Shown here: one piece after another, positions 8,382 through 16,503 of the stretch | Layout of the letters: each line of letters begins with the position of its first letter | Numbering within the stretch: position 1 is the stretch's first letter | Assembly (NCBI GenBank): GCA_905182985.1 | Contig: CAJJDN010000311.1 | Span: 1 to 16,503, forward strand | Length of the DNA stretch: 16,503 nucleotides | From: Paramecium sonneborni | Taxonomy: Eukaryota > Ciliophora > Oligohymenophorea > Peniculida > Parameciidae | Direction of reading: 5' to 3' | Made by a program: the position numbers and the translations under genes | The notes under the pieces: generated by a model | Database searches by the model: none | Seen by the model: only the letters and a program-made list of their open reading frames with translations | What the model was told of the DNA's origin: nothing

Positions 8382-9356
8382 TCAAGAAGTAAAAACCTTA
8401 AATCTTGAATTTTTTAGGCATATCTTCAAATCAAAGAAATAATCTATAGACTTATAAATCACTAAATAAGAAAACTTATTCTAATAAATTAGTAAATATA
8501 AAATGGACATCAGTTTGTAGAATTGATATAAATTTTAATTTTTTATTTATATTTTGATTAATAAATAGTCTAGACATTATTTATTTAAATAATTATTTTT
8601 AACAATATAAAATTAGGAATAGAAAGATTATATTATTAAAAGTTCAAATTTATATAGGGTTTAACTTATTTATAATTTGGATCTTTGAGATAAGTACTCT
8701 TTTTATTTATATATCCAATACAATGTCCTTTTATCAACTAAATATTTTAAAATATATATTACATTACCGTATATTTTAGAACCAAAACAAATTGCTCCAA
8801 AATTAGAACAAGCAACTAAGGGACTATCTTTTCCTGCAAAAGAATCAAATACTAAATTATTTTCTTATACTAATGCTTAATTGGCCATCAAAAATGCTAA
8901 ATCTTGAGCAAGAGAAACTGGGCCTAAATAAATTCGATTGTTTAATTCATAATTTCTTGCAAAATTCTTTTCTCTTATTTTTTTTTATGGTGATATCACA
9001 CATACATGTAAGATTGAGATTTAGATATATTATAGAGCTCAAGGTAACATATTTTTTATTGTATTGCCTTTACTGATTATTTATAAGATATCATGCATTA
9101 AGATGGATCGATTTAAAACTTTTGGTATTAAATCTAAATCTATTAATTAAACATCAACAAAGGTAATTTGGTAGAGTTGAAGATGTTATTTCATATTTTT
9201 TGCAAATTAAATTATAGGGAAATATTATCTGAACAATTCTTAATATGGCAATCCAAAGAGTTCGAATAGTTGAATTGCTTCCTATATTCCAAATTCACCC
9301 ATCTCTATTGGCTGATTAATAATTAAGGTAACAATATGTTCTTATTCATGAATCAT
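8382..9356 (-). pseudogene. Trm11-type tRNA guanosine-N2 methyltransferase relic, copy 1
   Basis: Trm11 methylates G10 of tRNAs. Complement(9039..9356) is an intact 105-codon N-terminal frame from an ATG: IEMGEFGIQEAIQLFELFGL matches the LEFRLPEIKSLLLLFG region, and IPKVLNRSILMHDILQIISK matches the segment ending the N-terminal domain. A TGA at 9039 breaks it. In the same frame the methyltransferase part resumes: ELNNRIYLGPVSLAQDLAFL, MANQALVQENNLVFDSFAGK, then LVACSNFGAICFGSKI. This corresponds to the family block GPTSMxxELxxxMANQALxxxxxxVxDPFVGTGSxLVACAHFGAxxxGxDI. Motif I is damaged: DPFVGTGS reads DSFAGKDS. In a shifted frame LNFQQYNLSIPNFI matches the NFxQYGLxxP block. The catalytic DPPYG motif is not found, and the stretch between the two halves is shortened. 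Family assignment is strong; activity is very unlikely. Confidence 0.8.
8738..8767 (-). other. candidate 30-nt intron in Trm11 relic (copy 1)
   Basis: Between FGSKIY and VDKRTL the minus strand has 30 bases starting GTAATG and ending ATTTAG, of Paramecium intron size. Removing it keeps the frame and brings SKIY next to VDKRTL, as in the GxDIDxRxL region of Trm11. Supported by position and borders only. The identical element in copy 2 is at 9854-9883. Confidence 0.45.
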
Positions 9357-9407
9357 AAATTAAATATTGATATAAGTTATATATGCTATTATATATAATT
9401 TTATATA

Positions 9408-9408
9408 N
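9408..9408. other. single ambiguous base (N), probable assembly join
   Basis: This is the only N in the window and lies exactly at the border of the two identical 1115-bp copies, so it most likely marks a scaffold join. Confidence 0.85.
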
Positions 9409-10523
9409 ATGTTATTTAATTATCCATTAATCAATTCTACTCATTATAATTTTTTTTTAATCAAAATAATACAAATTGAGTATATAAATTCTGAGATTCA
9501 AGAAGTAAAAACCTTAAATCTTGAATTTTTTAGGCATATCTTCAAATCAAAGAAATAATCTATAGACTTATAAATCACTAAATAAGAAAACTTATTCTAA
9601 TAAATTAGTAAATATAAAATGGACATCAGTTTGTAGAATTGATATAAATTTTAATTTTTTATTTATATTTTGATTAATAAATAGTCTAGACATTATTTAT
9701 TTAAATAATTATTTTTAACAATATAAAATTAGGAATAGAAAGATTATATTATTAAAAGTTCAAATTTATATAGGGTTTAACTTATTTATAATTTGGATCT
9801 TTGAGATAAGTACTCTTTTTATTTATATATCCAATACAATGTCCTTTTATCAACTAAATATTTTAAAATATATATTACATTACCGTATATTTTAGAACCA
9901 AAACAAATTGCTCCAAAATTAGAACAAGCAACTAAGGGACTATCTTTTCCTGCAAAAGAATCAAATACTAAATTATTTTCTTATACTAATGCTTAATTGG
10001 CCATCAAAAATGCTAAATCTTGAGCAAGAGAAACTGGGCCTAAATAAATTCGATTGTTTAATTCATAATTTCTTGCAAAATTCTTTTCTCTTATTTTTTT
10101 TTATGGTGATATCACACATACATGTAAGATTGAGATTTAGATATATTATAGAGCTCAAGGTAACATATTTTTTATTGTATTGCCTTTACTGATTATTTAT
10201 AAGATATCATGCATTAAGATGGATCGATTTAAAACTTTTGGTATTAAATCTAAATCTATTAATTAAACATCAACAAAGGTAATTTGGTAGAGTTGAAGAT
10301 GTTATTTCATATTTTTTGCAAATTAAATTATAGGGAAATATTATCTGAACAATTCTTAATATGGCAATCCAAAGAGTTCGAATAGTTGAATTGCTTCCTA
10401 TATTCCAAATTCACCCATCTCTATTGGCTGATTAATAATTAAGGTAACAATATGTTCTTATTCATGAATCATAAATTAAATATTGATATAAGTTATATAT
10501 GCTATTATATATAATTTTATATA
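9409..10523. repeat. 1115-bp duplicated unit, copy 2
   Basis: Direct repeat of 8293-9407. To its right (from 10524) the sequence continues with unrelated DNA; copy 1 is preceded by unrelated DNA at 8292. Collapsing the two would shorten the window by 1116 bases without losing any unique sequence. Confidence 0.95.
9498..10472 (-). pseudogene. Trm11-type tRNA methyltransferase relic, copy 2
   Basis: Identical to the copy at 8382-9356: an N-terminal frame of 105 codons, complement(10155..10472), an in-frame TGA at 10155, then the methyltransferase frame down to TGA 9498. The same damaged motif I and the same frameshift before the NFxQY block are present. Because two independent decaying copies would not keep the same lesions base for base, this is either a very recent duplication or the same locus assembled twice. 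Confidence 0.8.
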
Positions 10524-10865
10524 CACTCCTATTCAAGAAGAATATATATATTATTATTTATACAATTACTATATAAATCAACGTTCGAATAATATATTAT
10601 ATTTAATATAAATTTTTCATAAATATTCCTATCATTTTTTATTAAATTTTAAAATATACATAAACATAGTTACATATTCAAATTTGAATTTCACAATATT
10701 TTTCTACAATTGTGGTAATTACTACTAACTTATAGTGGAAATGTTACGAAAAATTCTTGAGTCGACAAGTTAAGTTCTAGGTTTGAGTATTTATGATTTA
10801 GACTCATTTTTCTGTTGGATTAAATCACTTAAATTTTTTATATTTGATATACATCAAATTCTTTC
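10524..10865. other. AT-rich spacer, perhaps the end of the next relic
   Basis: Nothing firm. A 38-codon minus frame from an ATG at 10807 (MSLNHKYSNLELNLSTQEFF) to TGA 10691 has protein-like composition and lies downstream of the large relic at 10866-11672. It may be a remnant of that gene's 3' part. Confidence 0.25.
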
Positions 10866-11672
10866 TCAAAACTTATATATGGTCTTTAATTAATTTACAA
10901 ATTCATTCAGGTTTTAATTCTGCTAGCTGAAATACGCTCTACCGATTCTTTTAATACCTTTATTACTTGATTTTTAAGTTTAAGTTAAGTTGATTGCTTC
11001 TTGTATTTCTTTTAGTTCATCAAAATATCTAATATTTTCCTATAAGCCTGATATAAATTCTCATTCTTTTATTATAAGAGAATTACAGACAAATTAAGAT
11101 AGAAATATATATAAATTTTTTCGAATCTTATAAGAGCATAGGTTTTTCTTGTTTTATTTTAGTGGTCTCACCTATATTATAATGCTTATGATCATTCTTA
11201 AATGTAGCAAATAATTTTGCTCCTTTTTTACAACTTTAAATGATACATTATGAACTATCACATTCTCTTTCTCTTTTTTTCAATAAGTTACAGATAGCTT
11301 GCTTTAGTACACATTTATGTAAACTGTCATTATAAAGCACATTTTAGATAATTTAAATATTTGCCTATGGTTATCTAATAATTGTTTTGGATTAATCTTG
11401 TAATCAATATTTCTAAAGTTACTTGCACGAATCCTTACATAACTCTCAAAATGAGCTATATAAAAGAGTGATATCCCAAATGTAACATTCCAATTAATAA
11501 GGTTATGCTTAAAATTAGATAATACTGTCGATTAAATAATTCGTCTATTTACTGAGAATACCATTTAAACAGTTATGTTTGATAAGAAATATTCAAAATA
11601 TTACACTCCTTACTTAACTTATATCCTCTCAACTTTCAAAATAGCAGTTTAAATACCCAAAATTACTTTCAT
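10866..11672 (-). pseudogene. unidentified gene with coiled-coil-like C-terminal part, multiple frameshifts
   Basis: An ATG at 11672 opens 130 codons to TGA 11280 (MKVILGIQTAILKVERIQVK at the start, later AHFESYVRIRASNFRNIDYK and INPKQLLDNHRQIFKLSKM). A second frame, ending at TGA 11020, carries LYNDSLHKCVLKQAICNLLK, KRERECDSSQCIIQSCKKGA and KLFATFKNDHKHYNIGETTK. Third-frame pieces read NENLYQAYRKILDIL and DELKEIQEAINLT, ending with LKESVERISASRIKT at TGA 10907. Charged heptad-like spacing in the last part suggests a helical, coiled-coil-like tail. The pieces join into one plausible protein of about 270 residues with three or more frame changes. No family is recognised. Confidence 0.5.
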
Positions 11673-11821
11673 TTTTCTATATGGGCAAATTAAAAATAAA
11701 ATTTATGTTTACTTATATGTGAGTGTCAACTGTAAAGTACAAAAAAAAAAAACAAACTCTTAGTTTTAAACTAATGTCATAAATAGATATTGCCCTGATA
11801 ATAATCTCAGCCTAAAAAGGA

Positions 11822-13312
11822 ATGAACCAAACTGGAGATTTTTTTGAGCAAATCTTTAAGAGCAGAAGTATCTAGGAATTATTGGCAAAACTCCTGCTTC
11901 AAGATACTATTGAAACTTGCTCGTTCTATAAATATACTTTTAATCTCATAGAAGTATTAGTTAAAGAAAAGTTAATTCTGTTTAAATGGAAAATGAATTT
12001 AAATTCCAACAATAATGATAAAATGACTAAGATTTTACCTAGGGCATTTTATATACGCCGATTTGGAAAAATACTTTATCTCAGATCTCACAATACACCA
12101 AAGAGGTTTAAAGATCACAAGAGACTGGCAATTCTTTTAGGTACTTTATTATATCTTCATATTATAAAGATCCAGAGAGATTTGATTCTTTAAAGAATTA
12201 TGTATTTAAATGTTACTTTTGAAGTATAAAAAATCACTAGCTAAATAATTATGGAAAGTAAAACACCAAAATTAATAATATAATACAGGTGTGGTTCTTT
12301 TTTGAATGTGCAAAAATATTTAAAAGAAGAAAAATTCAAGATCAATCACTATATATAGGCACAAGATTATAAGAAGTATAGAATGAGACAAAAATGTAAG
12401 TATAAAAAATCAGCTCAAAAAATTCAGTAATTATGACTTCTTATTCTTATAAAACGATCAAACTTTTTGCATGCATAGATAGCATTAGACTTGGATCTAA
12501 GAAAATGCCTAGATGAGAATGCTTACTTAATTTTAATTAATAATTTTGGTGAAGATCCGCAAAAGACTTAAGTAAATTAACCTGAGTATCTATTAAGTCT
12601 ATCAGACTCTTACTATAACTCAAAATGCTAAACTTTAATAAGCAAGTTTGAATTAGGCAAAAAAATTTTAGGTAATAGATTTTATAAACTAAATTTGCAA
12701 ATAAGTTATATTTCTATTATTCAAGTAGAGGATTAATTATAAATTACACACTAATTAATAAATTAAAAGTGCATTTCTATCATTGGATATGTAAAGCTAG
12801 AATTTTTATTGTTAATTATTAATAGATAAATAGAATATTAAATATTAATGAAATCACCATTATAAAAGAATGAATTTAATTCATCTGTTTACGTATTACT
12901 AGCAAAAATGTAAAAGATCTTTTATTAGATTTTTTCTTTTTAGAAGCTACTTTTTATAACCCTTTTCTAGCCGTAAATATCCATAAACCTGGATTTATTA
13001 TATCGACATTCGATAAGAGAGTTTATTATTTCAATAGAAACAAAGCTGCTAAATCTTGTGATATGGTATGGAAGCTATACCAAAATAAAAGCCTAAATAA
13101 ACTTACCAATAGAGCTAAAAAGAACTGGGAAATCAAGGCCGTTCTTGACTCAAAGAAGGGATTATATTTAACATAGATTAAAAAAATTTAAGTTATAGAA
13201 TGACTTCTAAATATAATATTAATAATACAAAATAGATGCGGTAGTAAAAGACCTTCATAAAAACGATACTGAATTAAATAATTTCTACTTCAATAAAGAA
13301 AATTTAAGATGA
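11822..13312 (+). pseudogene. SAPS-domain protein relic (PP6 regulatory subunit-like)
   Basis: SAPS proteins are regulatory subunits of Sit4/PP6 phosphatases. From an ATG at 11822 one frame stays open for 204 codons to TGA 12434, then for 291 more codons to TGA 13310: 496 codons including a single internal TGA. It contains DFFEQIFKSRSIQELLAKLL, resembling the SAPS repeat FxxxLxxHIxxPxxxDLLLKL, and later SIIGYVKLEFLLLI, resembling LGxxRLKxxELL. In a second frame (12874-13203, 109 codons) follow KDLLLDFFFLEATFYNPFLA, resembling LLDLFFxYxWNNFLH, and SKKGLYLTQIKKIQ, resembling KKGYxGHLTKIAN, the conserved end of the domain. The order is right, the spacing longer than usual, and the tryptophan and histidine of WNNFLH are lost. 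An internal frame at 12223-12516 is also open and may hold part of the original reading. Family call moderate; alpha-helical repeats are easy to over-read. Confidence 0.45.
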
Positions 13313-13359
13313 TTAAAGCGACGATGTAATTAATAATACAATGTATAGATAGAGGCAAA

Positions 13360-13791
13360 TCATTCATCTTCATCTTTTATTTTTTGTAGTATCCTGTTCA
13401 TTTGTAAATTATCCTACTAAAAATTGAAGACTAAAATTTTTTCTTAATAGACATAGTACTTAATGGACTAATCCTCCTTTGTGGATAATTCCTTTTTCAC
13501 TTAAGAGATTTGATGGCTCCACTGATTCTTCATAACATTTGAAAGTGTAAATGGTTGAGCAAGATTAGACTCTCTTGTAACTTCAGATCCCCTTCCATCA
13601 TTAATCTTGATCTTATGTCCTGGTATTATCAGAATATTTATACTCCTTTCTGCCAAATGAGAAGAGATGAGCAATGATGATTTACTTGTTGATTATTCTT
13701 CAAATATTTTAGTCACTGATAATTTAGTTTATTTTATATTTTACAAGTTTAATTATGAAAATGAATAATTGATTTAATTAGATTATTATTA
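13360..13791 (-). pseudogene. unidentified protein-like ORF, no start codon
   Basis: A 143-codon minus frame runs from after a TGA at 13792 to TGA 13360. The middle looks like a genuine conserved protein: SSLLISSHLAERSINILIIP, then GHKIKINDGRGSEVTRESNL and AQPFTLSN. From about 13535 another frame reads equally well (CYEESVEPSNLLSEKG, then IIHKGGLV), which suggests a frameshift there. The start of the frame is a run of TAA codons and probably not coding. It converges on the SAPS-like relic, with the two ends only 47 bases apart. I do not recognise the family. Confidence 0.45.
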
Positions 13792-13847
13792 TCACGAAAA
13801 AAACTAATTAAATGGAATTCCTAATCAATTAAAATCTAAGAAAATTC

Positions 13848-13915
13848 AGAGAATATAACATTTAATTATTAATGGATAATGAATTATGTAAAAATTAATG
13901 TTATGGATATTCTCT
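13848..13915. repeat. imperfect inverted repeat
   Basis: The outer arms agagaatat (13848-13856) and atattctct (13907-13915) are perfect complements. The inner arms aacatt (13857-13862) and aatgtt (13897-13902) are also perfect, with a 4-base bulge atgg on the right side and a 34-base loop. It spans the start of the small plus-strand ORF at 13872. It could form a hairpin or be a remnant of terminal inverted repeats of a very small element; no target-site duplication is obvious. Confidence 0.6.
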
Positions 13916-14093
13916 AAATATGAGAAAAAATAGATTAGTAAATGATGGACGGAAAGAATAGAAATAAAAATATTGTGAATTAAATAATTCAAAAATTATA
14001 TTATTCTTCCTTTTATTTTTGAAATCATCTTTTTCCTTTATAATTACTATTTATTTGCAGTAAATTAATCAATTTTTTATTTGTTTTAGATGA
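13872..14093 (+). CDS. small ORF with charged start and hydrophobic end, doubtful
   Basis: 73 codons from ATG 13872 to TGA 14091. The first half is protein-like (MDNELCKNQCYGYSLNMRKN, then several basic residues). The second half is a hydrophobic stretch (KIILFFLLFLKSSFSFIITI) that could be one membrane segment. Its last 69 bases overlap the 3' end of the minus-strand ORF at 14025-14753, so at least one of the two probably ends earlier or is not real. No family recognised. Confidence 0.3.
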
Positions 14094-14753
14094 AATAAAT
14101 CTCCTATCTTATTATGCGAGAAATATAGAATTGTTAGATGGCTTATCATCATAAATAAGATATAAAGGATTAATTTAGATATTTATAAGAATTTTCTTGA
14201 TTATTATGTTGGACAACATGGCAACTAATTTCAACTTAAGAAATTACTATAATTTAGTAATATATAATGAGTTAAGGCAGATTCCCAATGTCAAATAATT
14301 CTATATCAATCTATTGATGTCTTCATATCTATCTTTGTAAAATATACAACAATCATAATGCATCATGAGTTCATCTATCCTTGCACTGATTTATGCCCAA
14401 TACTCTATCCATTAGTAATGTCTATATACTCCTAATTTAATTACATTAAACTATTTGTTAAGATTAAGTTCTATACAATTTGGAGACAGATATAATTCTT
14501 TAATCACAAGTACTTAATAAATCACCTAAAACCATTGTTTATCATCTACAATTCTTGGCATAATATATAGCGTAATTTTTTTTAAATTATTAGATCGTGA
14601 TAACTTAAAATCTAAGGTTATTAAAACATTTTTAATTTATTTGAGTTTTTAGAGGGAAATTCTCTAAAAATTTATTATTTTGGATATCCAAATTTCAAGG
14701 AAATTGATTAAAACAATTAATATTGTCAATACTTGAATAAATGAAAGAATAAG
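14025..14753 (-). CDS. long unidentified ORF, possibly leucine-rich repeat remnant
   Basis: The ciliate-code frame is open for 242 codons from after TGA 14754 to TGA 14025. The first good ATG is at 14561, giving 178 residues (MPRIVDDKQWFQVIYQVLVI at the start). Upstream in the same frame, LITLDFKLSRSNNLKKITLY followed by QVLVIKELYLSP has the spacing of leucine-rich repeats of the ciliate ribonuclease-inhibitor type, so the real start may lie further up or an exon may be missing. The middle (HYQWIEYWAQISARIDELMM, then YKDRYEDINRLIQ) is rich in W, Y and charged residues, unlike noise. No frameshift is visible. It is one of the longest unbroken frames in the window, but without a clear family I cannot say whether it is a live gene. 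Confidence 0.45.
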
Positions 14754-14756
14754 TCA

Positions 14757-15032
14757 ATCATATAAAAAATTAAGATTCTAAATTAATTCAGTAGCCTCTC
14801 AAATTAGAAACATGATTTGATGTGTTATCACGGATTATAATTTTATACACCAGAAGTTAAGTTGAAGAAAAGACTATTAAAATCATTATATATACAGATG
14901 TCTTAAAATTTTAAGGAAATAATCTTGATAACGTTTCATTCTTTAAGCTTTTTCTCTTATATTAGAAAATTCATCGTTGAATCTTGGTTATTAAAAAGTG
15001 TCTAAAAATTTGATTTACAATATAAATATTGA
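14757..15032. other. AT-rich spacer, no gene seen
   Basis: No coherent frame on either strand. It separates the minus-strand ORF ending at 14025 from the plus-strand frame beginning at 15033, so it would hold two divergent promoters if both are genes. Confidence 0.3.
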
Positions 15033-15704
15033 TCTAAATACAAAAAGATTTATTATTTTAAATATAATCCATGTTACTATTCTATTGTACTCGCCTTTAA
15101 TGCCTTTATGAACTTTAAGATATTAGTTATTATTTTTAATTAATAATAGAATTCTAAAGGCATTGAATGCACTCTTGCTAAAATTAGAGAAAAAATGTCT
15201 TCATGTAGAATTGTCAGAGCATTAAATAATTTAGAGGAATCTACTATCTACTACAAAAAAAGGTATAATTATTTGAATGGATCAAATTATTGATTTCATA
15301 ATTACTCAAAAATTTATAATTTTCAAGTGTTTAGCAGTGATTTCAATAATGACTAATTATGCCTTACATAAAATAATTTGTAATAATTAATGGTTAGAAA
15401 AATTTATTTAACTAAAGTTATGTATATAATTATGGATGATAAACTACCAGATTTAAATAAAGAAATTAAAATTTTAAAACTTTTAATTATTTGAGAAACA
15501 GATTATGGTTATTTATTTCAAATTTTTAAAACCTAGATTTGGCAAAATATTTTTAGTAATTGTTTTAAATAAAGGTCACGTTTGATTCTTAAAAACAGTA
15601 AATGCTAGCTTTAAGATATCTACTCAAACCTAAATTTAACATATATTTCATCTAATACTTTGTAATTTTTTCTATTTGACATCTTATTCTTTCATTCCAT
15701 TTGA
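15033..15704 (+). pseudogene. unidentified plus-strand frame interrupted by two in-frame TGAs
   Basis: One frame holds three consecutive open pieces: 15033-15293 (86 codons, ATG at 15108, MNFKILVIIFNQQQNSKGIE), 15294-15494 (66 codons, containing DFNNDQLCLTQNNLQQLM and DDKLPDLNKEIKILKLLI) and 15495-15704 (69 codons, starting ETDYGYLFQIFKTQIWQNIF), separated only by TGA at 15291 and 15492. All pieces have protein-like composition, so the frame looks like one gene of about 220 codons with two nonsense mutations. The middle piece is weakly reminiscent of leucine-rich repeats. Translation starting at ATG 15390 of the second piece would be unbroken for 34 codons only. The family is not recognised. 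Confidence 0.4.
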
Positions 15705-15914
15705 ATTTTTGTTAACATAAATAATCTACATTTAACTATCATTACAATTCTAAGAAAAGATTACAATGAAAAATATTTGTGCAATTCAATCCATTTAGCA
15801 AACTTACTCTATTCTTATCATACATTCCTTAAGCTTGAACTTCAAAAAAAAATTATCATTAATTAATTAAGATTATTTTCACTGCAGTATATAATTAAAA
15901 CCCGTAATTAAGCT
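15705..15914. other. AT-rich spacer with a weak minus-strand coding trace
   Basis: A minus frame between about 15702 and 15830 reads SKFAKWIELHKYFSLQSFL, then ends at a TGA near 15702. It might be the tail of the gene at 15915-16503, but it is short and has no motif. Confidence 0.2.
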
Positions 15915-16503
15915 TCAAATACAAAAACTTAGATTAATTTACTTAATCAAATTAAGATATGAAACTAGCATCTATAGTATTTAATGTAAAATCATTAAAA
16001 ATGCATGAAAACAATGAGAAATAACATTATTGAATATAAGGTTCCTCAATACATTTTAAAATTTGGTATAAATTAATCCTAAATATGGATCATAGTCTTT
16101 ACAAACATCACAACAACTTCCAAATTATTTACATACTTCATTCAATTAGGTAGAATAAAGTATAAAAGTCTAAATATAGACAAACTATTTATTGGGCTAA
16201 TTATTATCCCTTGTATTGGGAAACTTCTCTTCCCTTATTAATCAATTTTATTTTCACATATATAAATCTTACTTTACCTCATTTAGCCGATTTATGAGAT
16301 GATGGAATTTTATATTTTTTCCCTTCTATAATTTCCTCTTGTAATAGACCTAAATGACTTTTAACCTGCCTAAATAATATTGCATTATTTATTTTGATTA
16401 AACTATTATGATAATGTAACGATATCAATTTAACGTATGGAATCCTTTAATAAGAAAGTTCGGTTTTATAATTTTAGATTTTTTATTTTTATTGTTCGAT
16501 TTA
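15915..16503 (-). pseudogene. unidentified gene entering from the right edge, broken by TGA and frameshift
   Basis: The minus frame is open from the window edge to TGA 16279 (TELSYQRIPYVKLISLHYHN, then QVKSHLGLLQEEIIEGKKYK). In the same frame after that TGA it continues GKVRFIYVKIKLINKGREVS and KGQQLAQQIVCLYLDFY. A second frame, complement(15915..16241), 108 codons, contains a cysteine block NEVCKQFGSCCDVCKDYDPY that could bind a metal; the CxxxxxCCxxC spacing is like small zinc sites and distantly like the RecQ zinc domain, but not enough to name it. The N terminus lies outside the window. One nonsense change and one frameshift point to a relic. Confidence 0.4.

Larger units (their letters stand above)
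8293..9407. repeat. 1115-bp duplicated unit, copy 1
   Basis: Bases 8293-9407 recur at 9409-10523 with an offset of exactly 1116. Every stretch I compared by eye is identical, including all homopolymers. The two copies are head to tail, separated only by the single N at 9408. The unit begins atgttattta and ends ttttatata. A perfect kilobase duplication abutting an ambiguous base is what two overlapping contigs joined without merging would give. Confidence 0.95.

Noticed and set aside
8873..10192. Two identical 67-codon plus-strand ORFs (8873-9076 and 9989-10192) in the standard code
   Set aside because: They lie antisense to the Trm11-type methyltransferase frame, which has clear family motifs. 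They are shadows, and they are identical only because the unit is duplicated.
11882..12193. A 103-codon standard-code gene on plus
   Set aside because: It is only part of the longer ciliate-code frame that starts at ATG 11822 and reads through its TAA to TGA 12434.
1..16503. CRISPR arrays, bacterial promoters, rho-independent terminators and ribosome binding sites
   Set aside because: No regularly spaced repeats; the genetic code and introns show a eukaryote, so bacterial signals do not apply.
1..16503. Transposon or reverse-transcriptase genes, expected if this is germline-limited DNA
   Set aside because: I looked for DDE, LINE and integrase motifs in the long frames and saw none that I could support.
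1..16503. tRNA and rRNA genes
   Set aside because: No stretch with the composition or A-box/B-box pattern of a tRNA and no rRNA-like block was found by eye.

Overview
The window reads as nuclear DNA of a ciliate, most likely Paramecium or a close relative. It is very AT-rich. Recognisable proteins appear only when TAA and TAG are read as glutamine and TGA is the sole stop. Two candidate introns of 30 and 31 nt (GTA...TAG) have the tiny size typical of Paramecium. With the standard code almost nothing looks coding; with the ciliate code many recognisable or long open frames appear, mostly on the minus strand.

Layout, left to right: AT-rich sequence with a short GC-richer patch (1-350); a decayed calpain-family protease (minus, 351-1411); an unidentified Cys-rich gene with frameshifts (minus, 2093-3253); an internally deleted tubulin (minus, 3720-4381); a probable F1-ATP synthase alpha fragment (minus, 5124-5348); an ISWI/SNF2 ATPase fragment (minus, 5416-5798); an unidentified relic (5984-6249); a PIAS/Siz-type SUMO ligase relic with a PHD-like finger and PINIT block (minus, 6249-7035); and, divergent from it, two ubiquitin-like genes (plus, 7050-7217 and 7439-7702), the second intact. 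A 1115-bp unit carrying a broken Trm11-type tRNA methyltransferase then occurs twice (8293-9407 and 9409-10523), identical and separated by a single N. Next are a coiled, frameshifted unknown gene (minus, 10866-11672), a SAPS-domain (PP6 regulatory subunit-like) relic (plus, 11822-13312), several long unidentified frames (13360-14753), a plus-strand frame with two in-frame TGAs (15033-15704), and a gene entering from the right edge on minus (15915-16503).

The genes do not form a pathway. The common theme is decay: fragments of unrelated conserved genes (protease, tubulin, ATPases, SUMO ligase, tRNA methylase, phosphatase regulator) with in-frame TGA, frameshifts, internal deletions and lost catalytic residues, set in AT-rich filler. 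That is unlike the compact, gene-dense somatic genome of Paramecium. It would fit germline-limited (micronuclear) DNA or another relaxed region, such as a subtelomere or old whole-genome-duplication relics. That interpretation is inference. All family names rest on reading motifs by eye, without database searches.
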